Source: Zarea fungicola
Taxonomy: Eukaryota; Ascomycota; Sordariomycetes; Hypocreales; Cordycipitaceae
NCBI GenBank assembly: GCA_900169235.1
Contig: FWCC01000468.1
Coordinates: forward strand, 1 to 21,941
Direction of reading: 5' to 3'
DNA length: 21,941 nucleotides
Shown here: positions 9,054 through 19,089 of the stretch, piece by piece
How positions within the stretch are numbered: position 1 is the stretch's first letter
Layout: every line of letters starts with the position of its first letter
Program-made: the position numbers and the translations under genes
The notes under the pieces: generated by a model
Database searches by the model: none
Told to the model about the DNA's origin: nothing
Seen by the model: only the letters and a program-made list of their open reading frames with translations

Positions 9054-9821
9054 ATGGCCTCTCGTTTTTTCAAAATGTATGGTGAAGTGCTGGCCCGTCG
9101 GCCTCTCATCGTACAGAGTGTTACTGCAGCGGTAAGATTGCCCCGGAACCTATATAGCCAACGACCCAGAAGCTAATTGCTCCTTTCGCTTCTGTAGGTG
9201 CTATTAGCAACTGGAGATGTTATAGCGCAAGGAGTGTCAAGCTCAACTGCACCAGCAAAGAGTGGACAGTGGCATTGGCAACGAACCCTGACAATGACTG
9301 TGATCGGCGGAGGCGCACTCGGACCTTGCATGGCAGTTTGGTGGGAGACTTCAAGGCTGCAAAAGCTGTAAATTGTTCCTAACATTGCGTGACAGGTATC
9401 GATTTCTGCAGACGAGAATCTGTTTAAGGTCCGAGATGTCTAGCGTTTTTGCTCGAGTATTTCTTGACCAAGCAGTATTCGCCCCGGTGTCGATTGTGGG
9501 GTTGTACCATTTGAAGGAGCTTCTGCAGTTCAACAACAGCAGCCTGGAGAGAAGGCTTTCCCTAGCTAGTGAGAAGCTGGGAGAGTCATTTGGATCAGTT
9601 CTCCTGACGAATTATACAGTTTGGCCAGGTAAGTCGGCCACACTTTCTGCGGGTTGCTGCGCCAGCTCCCTGTACTTGACCAACTCTGACGCTTGAACAC
9701 ATCGTCCTAAGCCGTTTCATATCTAAACTTTCGTTATGTGCCGCTTAACTACAGACTACTCGTTTCAAATACTGTGGCTATATTCTGGTCCGCATATCTC
9801 TCTCGCTCTGTTAATGGATAG
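9054..9821 (+). CDS. Mpv17/PMP22 family integral membrane protein
   Basis: Four exons (9054-9131, 9198-9340, 9396-9628, 9712-9821) encode 187 residues, the usual family length. Introns are 9132-9197 (GTAAGA, GCTAAT, TAG), 9341-9395 (GTGGGA, CTAAC, CAG) and 9629-9711 (GTAAGT, AAG), with phases 0, 2 and 1. The product begins MASRFFKMYGEVLARRPL and carries family marks: TGDVIAQ, GGGALGP followed after splicing by WYRFL, LDQAVFAPV, and the C-terminal signature WP..SYLNFRYVPLNYR with FWSAYLS near the end. Family members (yeast Sym1, mammalian Mpv17, PMP22) are four-span proteins of the mitochondrial inner or peroxisomal membrane and are linked to channel-like metabolite transport and stress. The usual Gln of WP.xQ.xNF is Ser here. 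Which organelle it serves cannot be read from sequence. No frame break is seen. Confidence 0.92.
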
Positions 9822-10228
9822 GGACGGCTGGCCTCCGACTGATGGAGTGGAAATTGCTGGTTGAAGGACTTGTTTTGGATCAGATATGAGTTTTTTTAAA
9901 AGTAGATAAATAATAATAGATCCATGATAAAATATTTATTTGCCCAAATGATCACTCTTCATAGAGTTTTAATCTGCTTTGCAATGTCATGGTGTAAGTG
10001 CCTTGCCCGCCATGACAGCTTATGCAAGAAGAAGCAACACCGACCCCGCCTTCTCATACAAGGCAACGCTTGGTAACAAGAACCTACCAACCGGTACGTT
10101 TGTATGTTGGACGACTTGCATCGTCACTACGCTCTGCATGGACTACACCAGCCATGGTGAATTCGCACAAAAAAACCTCGCTGCCGAGCATGAAATGATC
10201 ATCCTTTGAGGACTGGGGTTATAATGGT
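9822..10228. other. Spacer between Mpv17 and the APH-like gene
   Basis: The first half is AT-rich (9885-9945) and is probably the Mpv17 3' region. I see no convincing gene. The stretch just before 10229 could encode a few more residues in frame (FEDWGYNG), but a TGA at 10196-10198 closes it, so an upstream exon for the APH-like gene is possible. Confidence 0.4.
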
Positions 10229-11546
10229 ATGAAGGAGCGGCTGGAAAGCGCGCTGCAGTCTGTTGACAAGGCTGCGTTGATAGCTCACGGCGAATCAATC
10301 ACGGGCCAGAGACTCAGCATGAGCGAGCCGTTTTCTGCTGGGCAGTACTGGATATGCTTTGAGATGGTAGCTGAAGATGAGAGCTCGATGATTGCCAGGG
10401 TTCGTTTACCGCGTCATCCAGAAACACCGGCAAGGATAAGGGATGAAGATGTAGCATATGCAACGAGCTGCGAGGTTGCCACGATGCAGTACGTGAGGAG
10501 CAAACTTGCCAGCATTGCCATTCCGCGCGTTACACCTATGAGCCTGCCGACTCGTCGCGTGCAAAACAAGTCGGTGCTCCTTATATGCTTATAGAAGGGT
10601 TCCGAGGCAACTCGCTGCTCGATGTCGAATTCGACATGACGCAGTTGCCGGTGAGTTTTGCTCTCCTCGAATACGAATTTACCCTCCTGATTGAGTCTGA
10701 TAAAGTCTTAGAAAATTACTCAGGAGAATATTATACGGCAATGGACACGAGCACAGGCTGAGCTTGCCACTCTCACCTTGCCCAAAATCGGCTCCATCTC
10801 GTCCGTTTCACCAAAAGGCGAACCCATCATTGGCAAGTTGGCATCGGCAGCCGGGGAGGGATTTGGTAATACCAGCCCCTTTGTTACAGCGGCAGAGTAC
10901 TGTCTGGAAGCCGGTCGAGCCGCAGCTCAGAAATGGACACGCGAAGACAATGGCAGTGCCGACAACCACCATTTCGCCAAACTAGGTGCCCGGGTGTTTT
11001 GCGCCATTGTATCGAATACAGATCTATTTCACGACTTGGGAAACAAAAACTGCTTCCGTTCCAATCACATGGATCTTGGCACGCAGAATATCCTCGTGGA
11101 TGATGACTTTAATCTTGTCGCCTGCATTGACTGGGATTTTGCGCAAGCAGCTCCTTGGCAAGTGTACCACTACCCGATGCCCTTTCCTCTCCTACACTCC
11201 GATGAAGGTACAAGGAGGAGATTGAAGGATCCAAATCATCCAGCGCACAAGAATGAACTGCGGCAGGAATCTACGCGAAATATGTACAGGGGCAGGGTTC
11301 CAGAGGGCTGAAGAAGAGCTGGTGAAGCAGGGACGCTCACTCGGCGAGTCGGTGGCTACCATACTGGACAGTCCAGCTTCGCGCATATATGCATGCTTCA
11401 CCAAGCTCGGTCAGATGAAAGATTGGGACGAGGAGCTCGTACCGGTAATGGTGAGTCTGGCGTTTGGATGGCATGATGAAAAGATGTTGGAGTATATTGA
11501 AGAAATACAGGGCCTGAAATACAGCGGCCTCAGTGGTTCATGTTAG
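10229..11546 (+). CDS. APH-type phosphotransferase-like protein; one intron, two apparent frameshifts
   Basis: This gene encodes a protein-kinase-like small-molecule phosphotransferase (aminoglycoside/choline kinase superfamily). Many fungi carry expanded families of these with unknown substrates. Exons are 10229-10650 and 10712-11546. The 61-nt intron 10651-10711 has a GTGAGT donor and TAG acceptor at phase 0. The Brenner motif HMDLGTQN gives H260, D262 and N267, and IDWD at 280-283 supplies the metal-binding Asp that replaces DFG. It continues FAQAAPWQVYHYPMPFPLL, typical of the fungal group. Reading through requires one missing base near 10529-10536 (before YEPADSSRAKQVG) and one extra base near 11289-11297 (before FQRAEEEL). 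Corrected length is about 418 residues, normal for the group. Start choice is uncertain. It is either a recent pseudogene or carries assembly errors. The catalytic motifs themselves are intact. Confidence 0.72.
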
Positions 11547-11711
11547 TGATCAGGCGCTATAACAAGCGCTAAAGTCTCATGCAATGGGCTGCTCTTAGAG
11601 GGCGTTATAGAGGGCTTAATGATGGCTTTAGTGCGAGTTGCTGTAAGTGGCGGCAGAGGGTTTCGTTTTAGCCACTTTACTTTACTTTGCTGTACTTTAT
11701 TCTTTACCGTC

Positions 11712-11871
11712 TGTGATGTAGGTTAAGGGTAAGCAAATCACGCCTAGGTCACATTTGACAGGCCGCCACCTGTACTGGCCGGGAGGTCATTCATAAATGA
11801 CGGTGCCGAAGCCACTGGCTAGATAGATCTATCAACAACTATATTACTACTTGTTGATGCACATTGTGACA
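11712..11871. mobile_element. Candidate solo LTR or LTR remnant
   Basis: The 160-bp segment begins TGTGATGTAGG and ends TTGTGACA, so it has TG...CA ends, and it contains a short hairpin (ggaggtcattcataaatgac). No target-site duplication is visible (ccgtc before, gtgag after) and no second copy lies in the window. Recognition rests on ends and size only. Confidence 0.2.
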
Positions 11872-12837
11872 GTGAGGATTGTAGTAGTGACGAACTCTGC
11901 TAGCAAGTCATAGCGAGAGAATACGTCGAGATCTGATAATAACACAGCGCGCCTAGAAACACGCCGACATTCTTACTACAGGTCTTTCACAGCTGATCTA
12001 TAACAACCACCCCCCCCCATAAAAGTAGCTATGTGCTAATTAAGATGGAGGTACTTCTACTTGGTTAGCAGTCTTTGCTATAAGTGGCTTTATTAGTAAA
12101 AGCAACCAATACACTACAGTCGAGCGTTATTATGCTATAGGGCTTGTTGGTATATTTTTATATAATAAAAAAAATACAACTAGTTATATAAAGTCTTTTA
12201 TAAATAGTAGGCCTACTCAATTAATTAGTTTATATTTTAGCTATCAGCTAAGAGTGCTTTAATTTCCTAGTATTGAAAGGAATAGCTCGAGATCGTATAT
12301 CATATCCATGCAGCATAGCCAGGTATCCAAGTTTCCGGAAATGTCATAATCTGCGTGCCATTTCTCTTTTGTCAACTGTAGCTTCAAGAGCCAACCAAAC
12401 CGGCTCTGCCTGGGTGACGGCATCGGCCACGTTTGACGGAGACGAAGCGGCGGAAAGTCATGGTGAAAATTGAGCAAGAGGATCAAACGGTGATGAACGC
12501 GAACGCGAAGCGCTCTACAGTGTTGTTTTCGTTGCTTCAAGATAAATGCCAAGGGCAAGGTCCAAGGTTATACATGTCAAAAGTGATTCGCTTGCATACT
12601 TAATAGCACAGACCCGAAACACTATAAAGATGCAAGGACATCCACGCTGGTGGCTCTCGCTGATAGCCCATTGTCCAATATTCTAGGGTCTGGCATAATT
12701 TCATGAGTCAGACGCCAGCCGCGATTAGCGTTCGTTGGCACGCGATTGGTAAGCCGCCCTCAACTCCCATTTACCTCGATGTGGTGAGATATGCCGACGA
12801 GGCCCATTTTCAAACTGCCCAACCCCACCACTTTGAC

Positions 12838-12891
12838 GGAAGCGGAAGCGGAAGCAGCAGTGGCAGCGGAAGCAGTGGCAGCGGAAGTGGG
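12838..12891 (+). repeat. GGAAGC/GGCAGC simple repeat
   Basis: Imperfect 6-bp units (ggaagc, ggcagc, agcagt) run for about 54 bp and would encode Gly-Ser repeats in one frame. The surrounding 78-codon open frame (12703-12939) has no other protein-like feature, so I treat this as a microsatellite. Confidence 0.75.
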
Positions 12892-12957
12892 ATGTCCGAC
12901 CATGTCGTCTGCTATTATTGCATTGGTATTGTGGAATAAATAGCTCCACCTCTACTG

Positions 12958-13265
12958 AAGCACGTTGTTCAGTCTTTGGATAGGCCGTTTAGTCTTCTGG
13001 TAACCCGTAGGTTTTGGATATCCCGTCATGGACTTGACGGAACTGGCACCGGAACTTAGGCTTTTACTTTTAGTGCGGCGAATCGGACTTCGAGCTAGCT
13101 GATTTATAATCGATGTAGTGGCCACTAGCTTAAATATCTCGTCATTTGCTCTAGCCTTCTACGTACAGTCGAGAGCATAAAGGCGGTGCCACTTTCTAAA
13201 ACAATTTCCTTTTCGAGCGTGAAGTAGCGAACTAGTATCACTACCTGCTTAATATATGTCTAGGT
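12958..13265 (-). pseudogene. Minus-strand coding-like relic, unidentified
   Basis: From about 13265 down to 13135 one frame reads YIKQVVILVRYFTLEKEIVL and further charged sequence (LSTVRRRLEQMTRYLS). A second frame continues from about 13133 to 12958 without stop, containing KLVATTSIINQLARSPIRRT. A single frame change joins them. There is no start codon. It may be a decayed transposon or gene tail; chance is not excluded. Confidence 0.18.
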
Positions 13266-13553
13266 AGCCGGAGTGGCTTTAGCTGTTACTAGAATACCTG
13301 TGTACGTAGTTGAGTACGTTGGCAGCCTTGTCATCTCTATTATTCATCTGTTAGTTCCTGGCTAGACTTAAAATCAGAATGCGACATGAATTTAATTGGT
13401 ATTTGTAAAAGTGGAGGGAATACTTGTCTTAGACTGTATTCACTTGAAAGCAAACGTTGTTACCGCTTAGCAATCTACGTCAACCACCCACCACGTGTCG
13501 GCCAGCTGACTCGAATCTCAAATGATCGCCGGCCCTCTTTCCCCGGCTATGAC

Positions 13554-13563
13554 TATATATATA
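13554..13563 (+). promoter_or_regulatory. TATA box of the RidA-family gene
   Basis: TATATATATA lies about 70-80 bp upstream of the ATG at 13634, a normal position for a fungal core promoter with a short leader. Confidence 0.5.
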
Positions 13564-13633
13564 CCAGCGTTATCGCAAAGTTATTGCCACTTGACGTGAC
13601 TTTCAAGAACAAATACTATTCTAAATAGCCGCC

Positions 13634-14161
13634 ATGTCGCAACACCCCAAGTTCTACTGCTATCCTGGCTGGGGTGAATGGGCAAGGGAGAATATACACT
13701 ACAGCCAAGCAGTACGAGTTGGTGATCGAATTATATGTGCAGGACAAGGTAAAACAAGTCATCGAGGATGAAACGAACATGCCAATTTCTTCAAAAGCCT
13801 AGTTCTCTGCTAATACATCGCGCGTCCCCTAGGCGGATGGAATCCAGACCTCAAGGAGCCTGACCCCGCCAACCTGGTTCCAAACGATATTGGTGCGCAA
13901 GTTGACCAGGCGTTTGCCAACTGCGACTTGACCTTGCGGCATGCTGGTGGCCAGGGCTTGTCACAGGCGTTTAAAGTTGTTACTTACAGTACTGATCCCT
14001 CCTCATACGACCACATTGTGCGCAATCTGCGACAATGGATGCCAAACAACCCCCCCATTTGGACTGCGCTTGGCGTCACGTACCTTGCGGGGCCTGGCAT
14101 GAAGATAGAAATTGATGTTGAGGCGTACGACCCGGTGGGTGCCAAGAAGGAACTGGCTTAG
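13634..14161 (+). CDS. RidA/YjgF/UK114 family protein, divergent active site
   Basis: Two exons (13634-13748, 13833-14161) encode 147 residues. The 84-nt intron 13749-13832 has a GTAAAA donor, GCTAAT branch and TAG acceptor, phase 1. The product starts MSQHPKFYCYPGWGEWA and carries the Rid-fold marks VGDRIICAGQGGWNPD, then NDIGAQVDQAFANCDLTLRHAG and a C-terminal IWTALGVTYL..GMKIEIDVEAY. Canonical RidA deaminates reactive enamine/imine intermediates using an Arg in a P-x-R-S motif before the last strand. Here the matching place reads PIWTALG, with no Arg, so imine deaminase activity is doubtful. The gene probably belongs to one of the Arg-less Rid subfamilies, which are common in fungi. An AT-rich TATA element sits upstream. 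The frame is intact and the length is near the family norm. Substrate is unknown. Confidence 0.9.
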
Positions 14162-16088
14162 GTTCTGATGAATTGTGAACGGTCGCTCGTTTTTAAGCTA
14201 TAGAAGGTCTGATAGTGTTAGCCTGAAATGAATTGTAACCACGACGAAATCACCTATCATGCACAAATAACAGTTCCGTTGTATCAAGACGCAAGTCTAG
14301 AGAACTGACTCCGTTGTGTGCTTTATTCCCAACGGAAAAAAAATGTAATTGAATGGGTTCCGGACACTTTGGTTTCCTCTATTGGCTATCAGATTTATGC
14401 AGCCGACCCAGGTTCGACCTAAACCTTTGGGTTAACTTACAAGCATAAGCTAGTTATAGATACTCTAATTGCCTAGGTTAATCACAACTAATCAGAACTT
14501 TTCCTAAGTTTTATACACTTATTTACATCCTCATATCGATTGAATGAATAAAGCATCAATTCTTGGACCGACTTATTGCCCCCTTGACTTCATCAACTGA
14601 GATAAGCCCTGTCGAAAGGCGGTCGGAGCTCTACATTGAAACGGACTTTCGTCGCTGAGGTTTTCGGCTGTAAATCGCCCTGTCTACCGTATATTAAGTT
14701 AGGGTCTAGCGGCACAAGTTGAAGCAAAAGTGCCTACAGGGGTAAGCAACCTTCATCTAGAGCCGAAATTAGTCAATGGTAAATATAACAGTCTGAGCGG
14801 CAGGCTGTCTAAGAGTAAAAGCTCTTACCTCGCAGTAAACCAAGGGCCAAATTAGAATTAGTTAGCCGACGGACTACACTCGAGGTAATAAGTAGTGGTA
14901 CGGTCGAATATTGCTCGAACTTTCTGCTCATCCACAGTGGGCGCTTTCTATTCCCAGTTTAGCAGTGTCTTTATTCGAACCGTCGCTGTGCCTCCGTCTC
15001 AGGCCAATGGACAACGTCGGCATGGTCCGTTAATAACTGACGAACTAACCACCCAACTGTGTAATCACACTTGTTTGCTTTGCGGCTCTATCGATGGCTA
15101 AAAGTCGGCGATTAAAATCTGCCGATGGAGAATATCTTGGCCCATTAGCACTTGTCAATTGGCTCACGGGGCAGAGCGACCCAGTCATCCCCTCACCTCT
15201 CCGCTATCCCACACGCCGCCCCTTGGCCCAGAACCCATGACTCGCTGCAGATGCCTCACCCACAAGTAATTTGGGCCCATTGATGGAACTCATCTTGTAA
15301 AGAGCACAAACTTCAACTTCAAGGACCCTCCAATACGAGCTAAGAGCATTCGGTGTCTCCAATCCTTCCAGAGAACCACCGGTATACATAGGACGCCTGA
15401 TAATGAAAATTCAGGACACAAGCAACTGTAAATCGCTATAGCTCCCTTACTACCTCCTTTGCACGAAGTAATTACAAAAAAGGGGGCGCGCTTCCGTGAA
15501 TTTACTCATGCAAGAATTAATATCTGGATACGCACGCCTGAGTCAGTACAGCCAATGTGACAATCTTTAAATAATTAACTTGCTCAGTCCTGCAGTCTAA
15601 TGAGACACGGATATTACATTCCGCTCCACGGTATTTCCACCCTCCGTCCCACTCAACCCAGCCCTCACGGTAGAGGCCGTGTTTAGTTCCAACTACTTTT
15701 CGTTATGTGTGACCCATAGACGATACTCGCATTTCCAGAGGTACGTTGCGCGTCCCATTCCTGAATGCCAAGGCGGTAGTATAGTCTGGCCATCTCTAGA
15801 GTTGGGCATTGAGTTTTGTCTTGTCGCGGTCTTATACTATATACTAGTTACATTGTTTTAGTAACTAATGCAGTTGTAGTTTGTTCGCGTGTAGGTGCTT
15901 GTCTCGTCTATTATCATTAAAGTCACTCTAAACGAGATGCCTATTGCACATACGGCGTTTAACTCAATTATGCTTCTTCCACAGTCGTAAGCGTCTTTCT
16001 AGATAAACTTGAGTTTCTTTGCTAAATATTTGCTGCCCACTAGTAGAGAGCTGAGTGCTAGTAGCAAGGGGGAGAGGGTAGGGACTCG

Positions 16089-16168
16089 TTGACCGACGGA
16101 AGCCGGCTGCGGCAGGAGTCAGGCCTCATCAGAAGAGCTGCTTGACCTGACTCAGCAGTCACAACACC
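16089..16168. repeat. Dispersed repeat, copy 1 (partner at 19942-20008)
   Basis: It shares tgaccgacggaagcc, then caggcctc, then gctgcttgacc.gactc and cagtcacaaca with the copy at 19942-20008. This copy has about 11 extra bases near its start. The family is not identified. Confidence 0.6.
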
Positions 16169-17080
16169 TACCTTAACAAAGTAAATGTCGAAATGCCGCT
16201 GCACGGAGATTTGCAAGTTTATCATCGCTTTCTAGATGTGAAAAAATTACAACGGCCCATGACTCCGACCCACCACCGTCGATACGTGACACATGATTTT
16301 TACGCGTATCTAGTTTTCAAGAAAAAGTGGTAAAAGTAAGAAAATAACCGGGGTTTCGCGCTCCAGACTTGTTCCCCATTTTGACTTCTAGACTGTCACA
16401 GGCTGAGTGCCATAGACAGTTAGGTCAAGCCTAGCCTTCAGCAGCGTGGCTGCCTCGTACTGGCTATATAGGCTTAACCAGTCAACAATACTGTCGGTAG
16501 TTATTGTTGATACGAATCCCTTTTGAGGGTAGAAGTGGCTGGTTACCGTTTGAGCCCCGGTGGGGTCAACCCGTCACATAGACCAAGCTAGATGAGGAAC
16601 TTATGGCGGGAGCAGTAAGCCTTGACTCGAGTGAGACTAGACTCCAGGGGATTAGTGGGGTATAAGGGTTTAGATGAACCATGGAGTTGGGGACTAGCTA
16701 TATATTTTCCTTCGTGGCACGGTAGTTTGCGCTCAGCCTTCTGGTAGTGTAGTCAACCTGTTGGCTGCAGTGCGTGGGCAGTTAGGCAGGTAATATATAG
16801 GAGGTTGTCATCAGCCAGCTGCTGGGTACGCGGCCAGCTTAGAGTTGTTCGCCTACCATCTGACTGAATTACTTCATGACTTGTTGGCTCAATTATGGCG
16901 CTCTTGATATCGGACCTTTAGGTCGCTAGCCCTCATCGTCCGGCCCACCATTAATGGCCTTGTTATACCCTCTATGGAGTCCTCTGGATAGCCGTTCGCT
17001 TGCATGACAGGCAGGCAGATACATAGATAGAGGGCCAGATAGAGGCCTCGATGAACAACCTGATGGAATGGTTTTCGTGG

Positions 17081-17125
17081 TCTGACGGGGCTTGACGGGG
17101 CTTGACGGGGCTTGACGGGGCTTGA
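17081..17125. repeat. 10-bp tandem array
   Basis: Four head-to-tail units of cttgacgggg (the first is tctgacgggg) are followed by a partial cttga. It is a G-rich short minisatellite. Confidence 0.92.
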
Positions 17126-17558
17126 TAGTGGGAGAGCTTGGGTCACAGCGTGTTTCATGATATGCGGATGGCCCAATCGAAGGTGGAATATCTACAGATA
17201 CCCAAGCCAATGTTGGAATACACAGCCATACCAGCATACTCAAATCACACTAGCCTACAGATTCTAGTTAAAAACATCAATAAGTCTGATGTGCATTTCT
17301 ATCAAACTCCATTGTAATATCTATTATAGCATAATTGAGATGGAAGAATTGGCGCCTTTGCCCGTTTCTACACCATATCACCAAAACGCCCCTCTCCTGC
17401 CACGGAGTTGCACGATTTTCTGCCAAGGGTCGGCAATAAAATGCCGCCGAAACATTGCCGATAGTTAGCAGGGCAAAGGGTGGGACTGTTTGCAACTTCC
17501 GTGGGGGTGCTCCCCATTCTCGGCCTACTTTTATCTCCACTATCTTCTAGATGCTGGC

Positions 17559-17609
17559 TGTGTGTGTGTGTGAGAGAGACAGAGCGAGAGAGTGTGTGTG
17601 TGTGTGTGT
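17559..17609. repeat. Compound GT/GA microsatellite
   Basis: A (GT)n run, an interrupted GA tract (gagagagacagagcgagagag) and a second (GT)n run follow one another. Confidence 0.92.
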
Positions 17610-18097
17610 TGGTTTCCTTGGCGTCATGCATTTGTAGATGCCTGTACAATTTAGAGAACCCTCTAAAAAGTTTGCAATTAAATTGATTCTACAAGTATTC
17701 ATCTTACACCATTTGACAACTTACAAGATATGGTATGGTTACGAGTGGGTTTGATTGACCTCGCCGGTGTGAGCAGGGAATAAATGTGGTTTGTGCATTT
17801 AGTTATACGATGTGGAACTTATTGTGAGGGCCTAATACACAATACAATACGAGACGGTGTACAGAGACATAAAGCATCAGCACTAACAAGAGATAGAGTA
17901 GTTGCATCCAGAATAGGTTACCCGTGACCCCGCGATTATCATGAGCCAGTCGAGGCCTAGCTGCCAGCCACGCGATCTACACAGCTGGTGCAACTACCAA
18001 GTTGCATGATTATTGCCACTGGGTGCCTGATTTAATACCACTCCCCGATGGGACGCCACCATGCCGATGAAGGGCGTCAAAGGATGTCTAGTGGTAG

Positions 18098-18104
18098 TAT
18101 AAAG
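18098..18104 (+). promoter_or_regulatory. TATA box of the secreted-protein gene
   Basis: TATAAAG lies 104-110 bp upstream of the ATG at 18208, followed by a pyrimidine-rich leader (catctactcatctttactcc). Confidence 0.5.
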
Positions 18105-18207
18105 ATGCATATGTTTCCTCTTCCAAAGTGAAAGATCTGTACAATATATACACGCATCTACTCATCTTTACTCCAAACCCCATTTTACAATAGAGTCCGT
18201 CCTAGTC

Positions 18208-19089
18208 ATGTTATTACACAGCATCCCCGTGCTGTTATTGGTGGCTGTCAGCCTTGCTAACCCTGTGACCATCGTCAGATCAGAGCCTCCTGCCGATGCT
18301 GTCTTCATCCCGTGTGAACAGGGCACCGTTGACCCTATTTGCCACCTCGTCAAGCAGCCTTCGCAAGACATCGTCACGGAGATTACGCACCCTAACGGGA
18401 CGGTAGAGGTCAAGAAAAACTTTTATACTCGGGAACAGCTAAAGGCAATCCGCGAGGCGAACAACGTGGTCAGTACTGAGCATAGAGCTCACCAGAAAGC
18501 GGAAGACAACGTCGCACGATTCATCAAGGGCTTAACGAAGCGAGAGTCTGCACCGCCTATCTGCAGGACGGAGACGCAGAGATGGTACGACCAATCGCAA
18601 TGGGGATACTGGTACCAATCCTGGTACCAAGTCGGCAACTGTTTCTACTGCAACCAATGCACTGAGTCCATCTCCACAAGTTTCTCCGTCGCACAGACGT
18701 GGACTTATGGGCTGAGTGCCACCTTTAACGAGGTCATTACTGTTAGCTTTGGCTTCAGCTGGGGCCAGACGTTTACCCTGTCAGATACCCGCACCTGCCA
18801 ATGGAACAATGTGGAGTCAGACTGCCATTCTATTTGGTACCAGCCTTTAATGAGTTTTCATAATGGGTGGGCGAACTACCAGACCCATACCCACTGTGGC
18901 CCTGGCTGGGGCCAGGGTCCGCAGGACTCCTACTACGATCATAACTGGGCTGGTGTAAATGTGAACCAGGGTGGTGACAATGGTGTGAATCAGGGCAACT
19001 TGGGATGCAATAGCGGCTGCGGAGGCTCGGACCATAGACAGTGCACCAACCGCAACAACGGTGGCGTTCTGTGGGGATATGCCAACTAA
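18208..19089 (+). CDS. Secreted Cys- and Trp-rich preproprotein, unknown family
   Basis: This is a single open exon of 293 residues. Residues 1-18 (MLLHSIPVLLLVAVSLAN) form a signal peptide. A charged propeptide with one N-glycosylation site (N63-G-T) runs to a Lys-Arg at 111-112, a typical Kex2 site. The mature part of about 181 residues has ten Cys (119, 145, 148, 151, 197, 206, 230, 267, 271, 279), including a CxxCxxC cluster, and twelve Trp. Residues 154-196 alternate polar and hydrophobic residues (SISTSFSVAQTWTYGLSATF) as in long beta strands. The C-terminus is rich in Gly, Asn and Gln. It should leave the cell as a disulfide-bonded beta-rich protein. I do not recognise the family; effector, lectin-like or membrane-acting (toxin-like) roles are all open. 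A TATA box lies 110 bp upstream. The secreted-protein relic at 21728 is its only similar neighbour. Confidence 0.82.
   Translation: MLLHSIPVLLLVAVSLANPVTIVRSEPPADAVFIPCEQGTVDPICHLVKQPSQDIVTEITHPNGTVEVKKNFYTREQLKAIREANNVVSTEHRAHQKAEDNVARFIKGLTKRESAPPICRTETQRWYDQSQWGYWYQSWYQVGNCFYCNQCTESISTSFSVAQTWTYGLSATFNEVITVSFGFSWGQTFTLSDTRTCQWNNVESDCHSIWYQPLMSFHNGWANYQTHTHCGPGWGQGPQDSYYDHNWAGVNVNQGGDNGVNQGNLGCNSGCGGSDHRQCTNRNNGGVLWGYAN

Larger units (their letters stand above)
11547..13633. other. Gene-poor spacer with transposon-like fragments
   Basis: No confident gene. It contains an LTR-like segment (11712-11871), a C9 homopolymer near 12010, an AT-rich tract (12150-12250), a (GGAAGC)-type simple repeat (12838-12891), and a minus-strand coding-like relic (12958-13265). 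The last 130 bp form the RidA promoter. Confidence 0.4.
14162..18207. other. 4-kb gene-poor region with repeats and hairpins
   Basis: I find no gene I can support. Contents: small hairpins (TAAGAG/CTCTTA at 14810-14827; TAGTTAC/GTAACTA at 15845-15867), a dispersed repeat copy (16089-16168), a 10-bp tandem array (17081-17125), a GT/GA microsatellite (17559-17609), and the promoter of the secreted-protein gene at the end. Short open frames here look like chance. Confidence 0.5.

Noticed and set aside
9979..10209. A 76-codon plus-strand frame before the APH-like gene
   Set aside because: No family marks and does not join the APH frame by any good intron.
12703..12939. A 78-codon frame with Gly-Ser repeats
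   Set aside because: The repeats come from a DNA microsatellite and nothing else in it looks like protein.
14381..14425. A ggttcgacc word as a tRNA T-arm
   Set aside because: No matching stem, anticodon arm or acceptor pairing nearby.
15204..15389. A 61-codon minus-strand frame with ordinary-looking composition
   Set aside because: Too short, no domain, no splice partners found.
17081..17125. The tandem cttgacgggg array as a CRISPR
   Set aside because: Units are directly adjacent with no spacers; it is a minisatellite.
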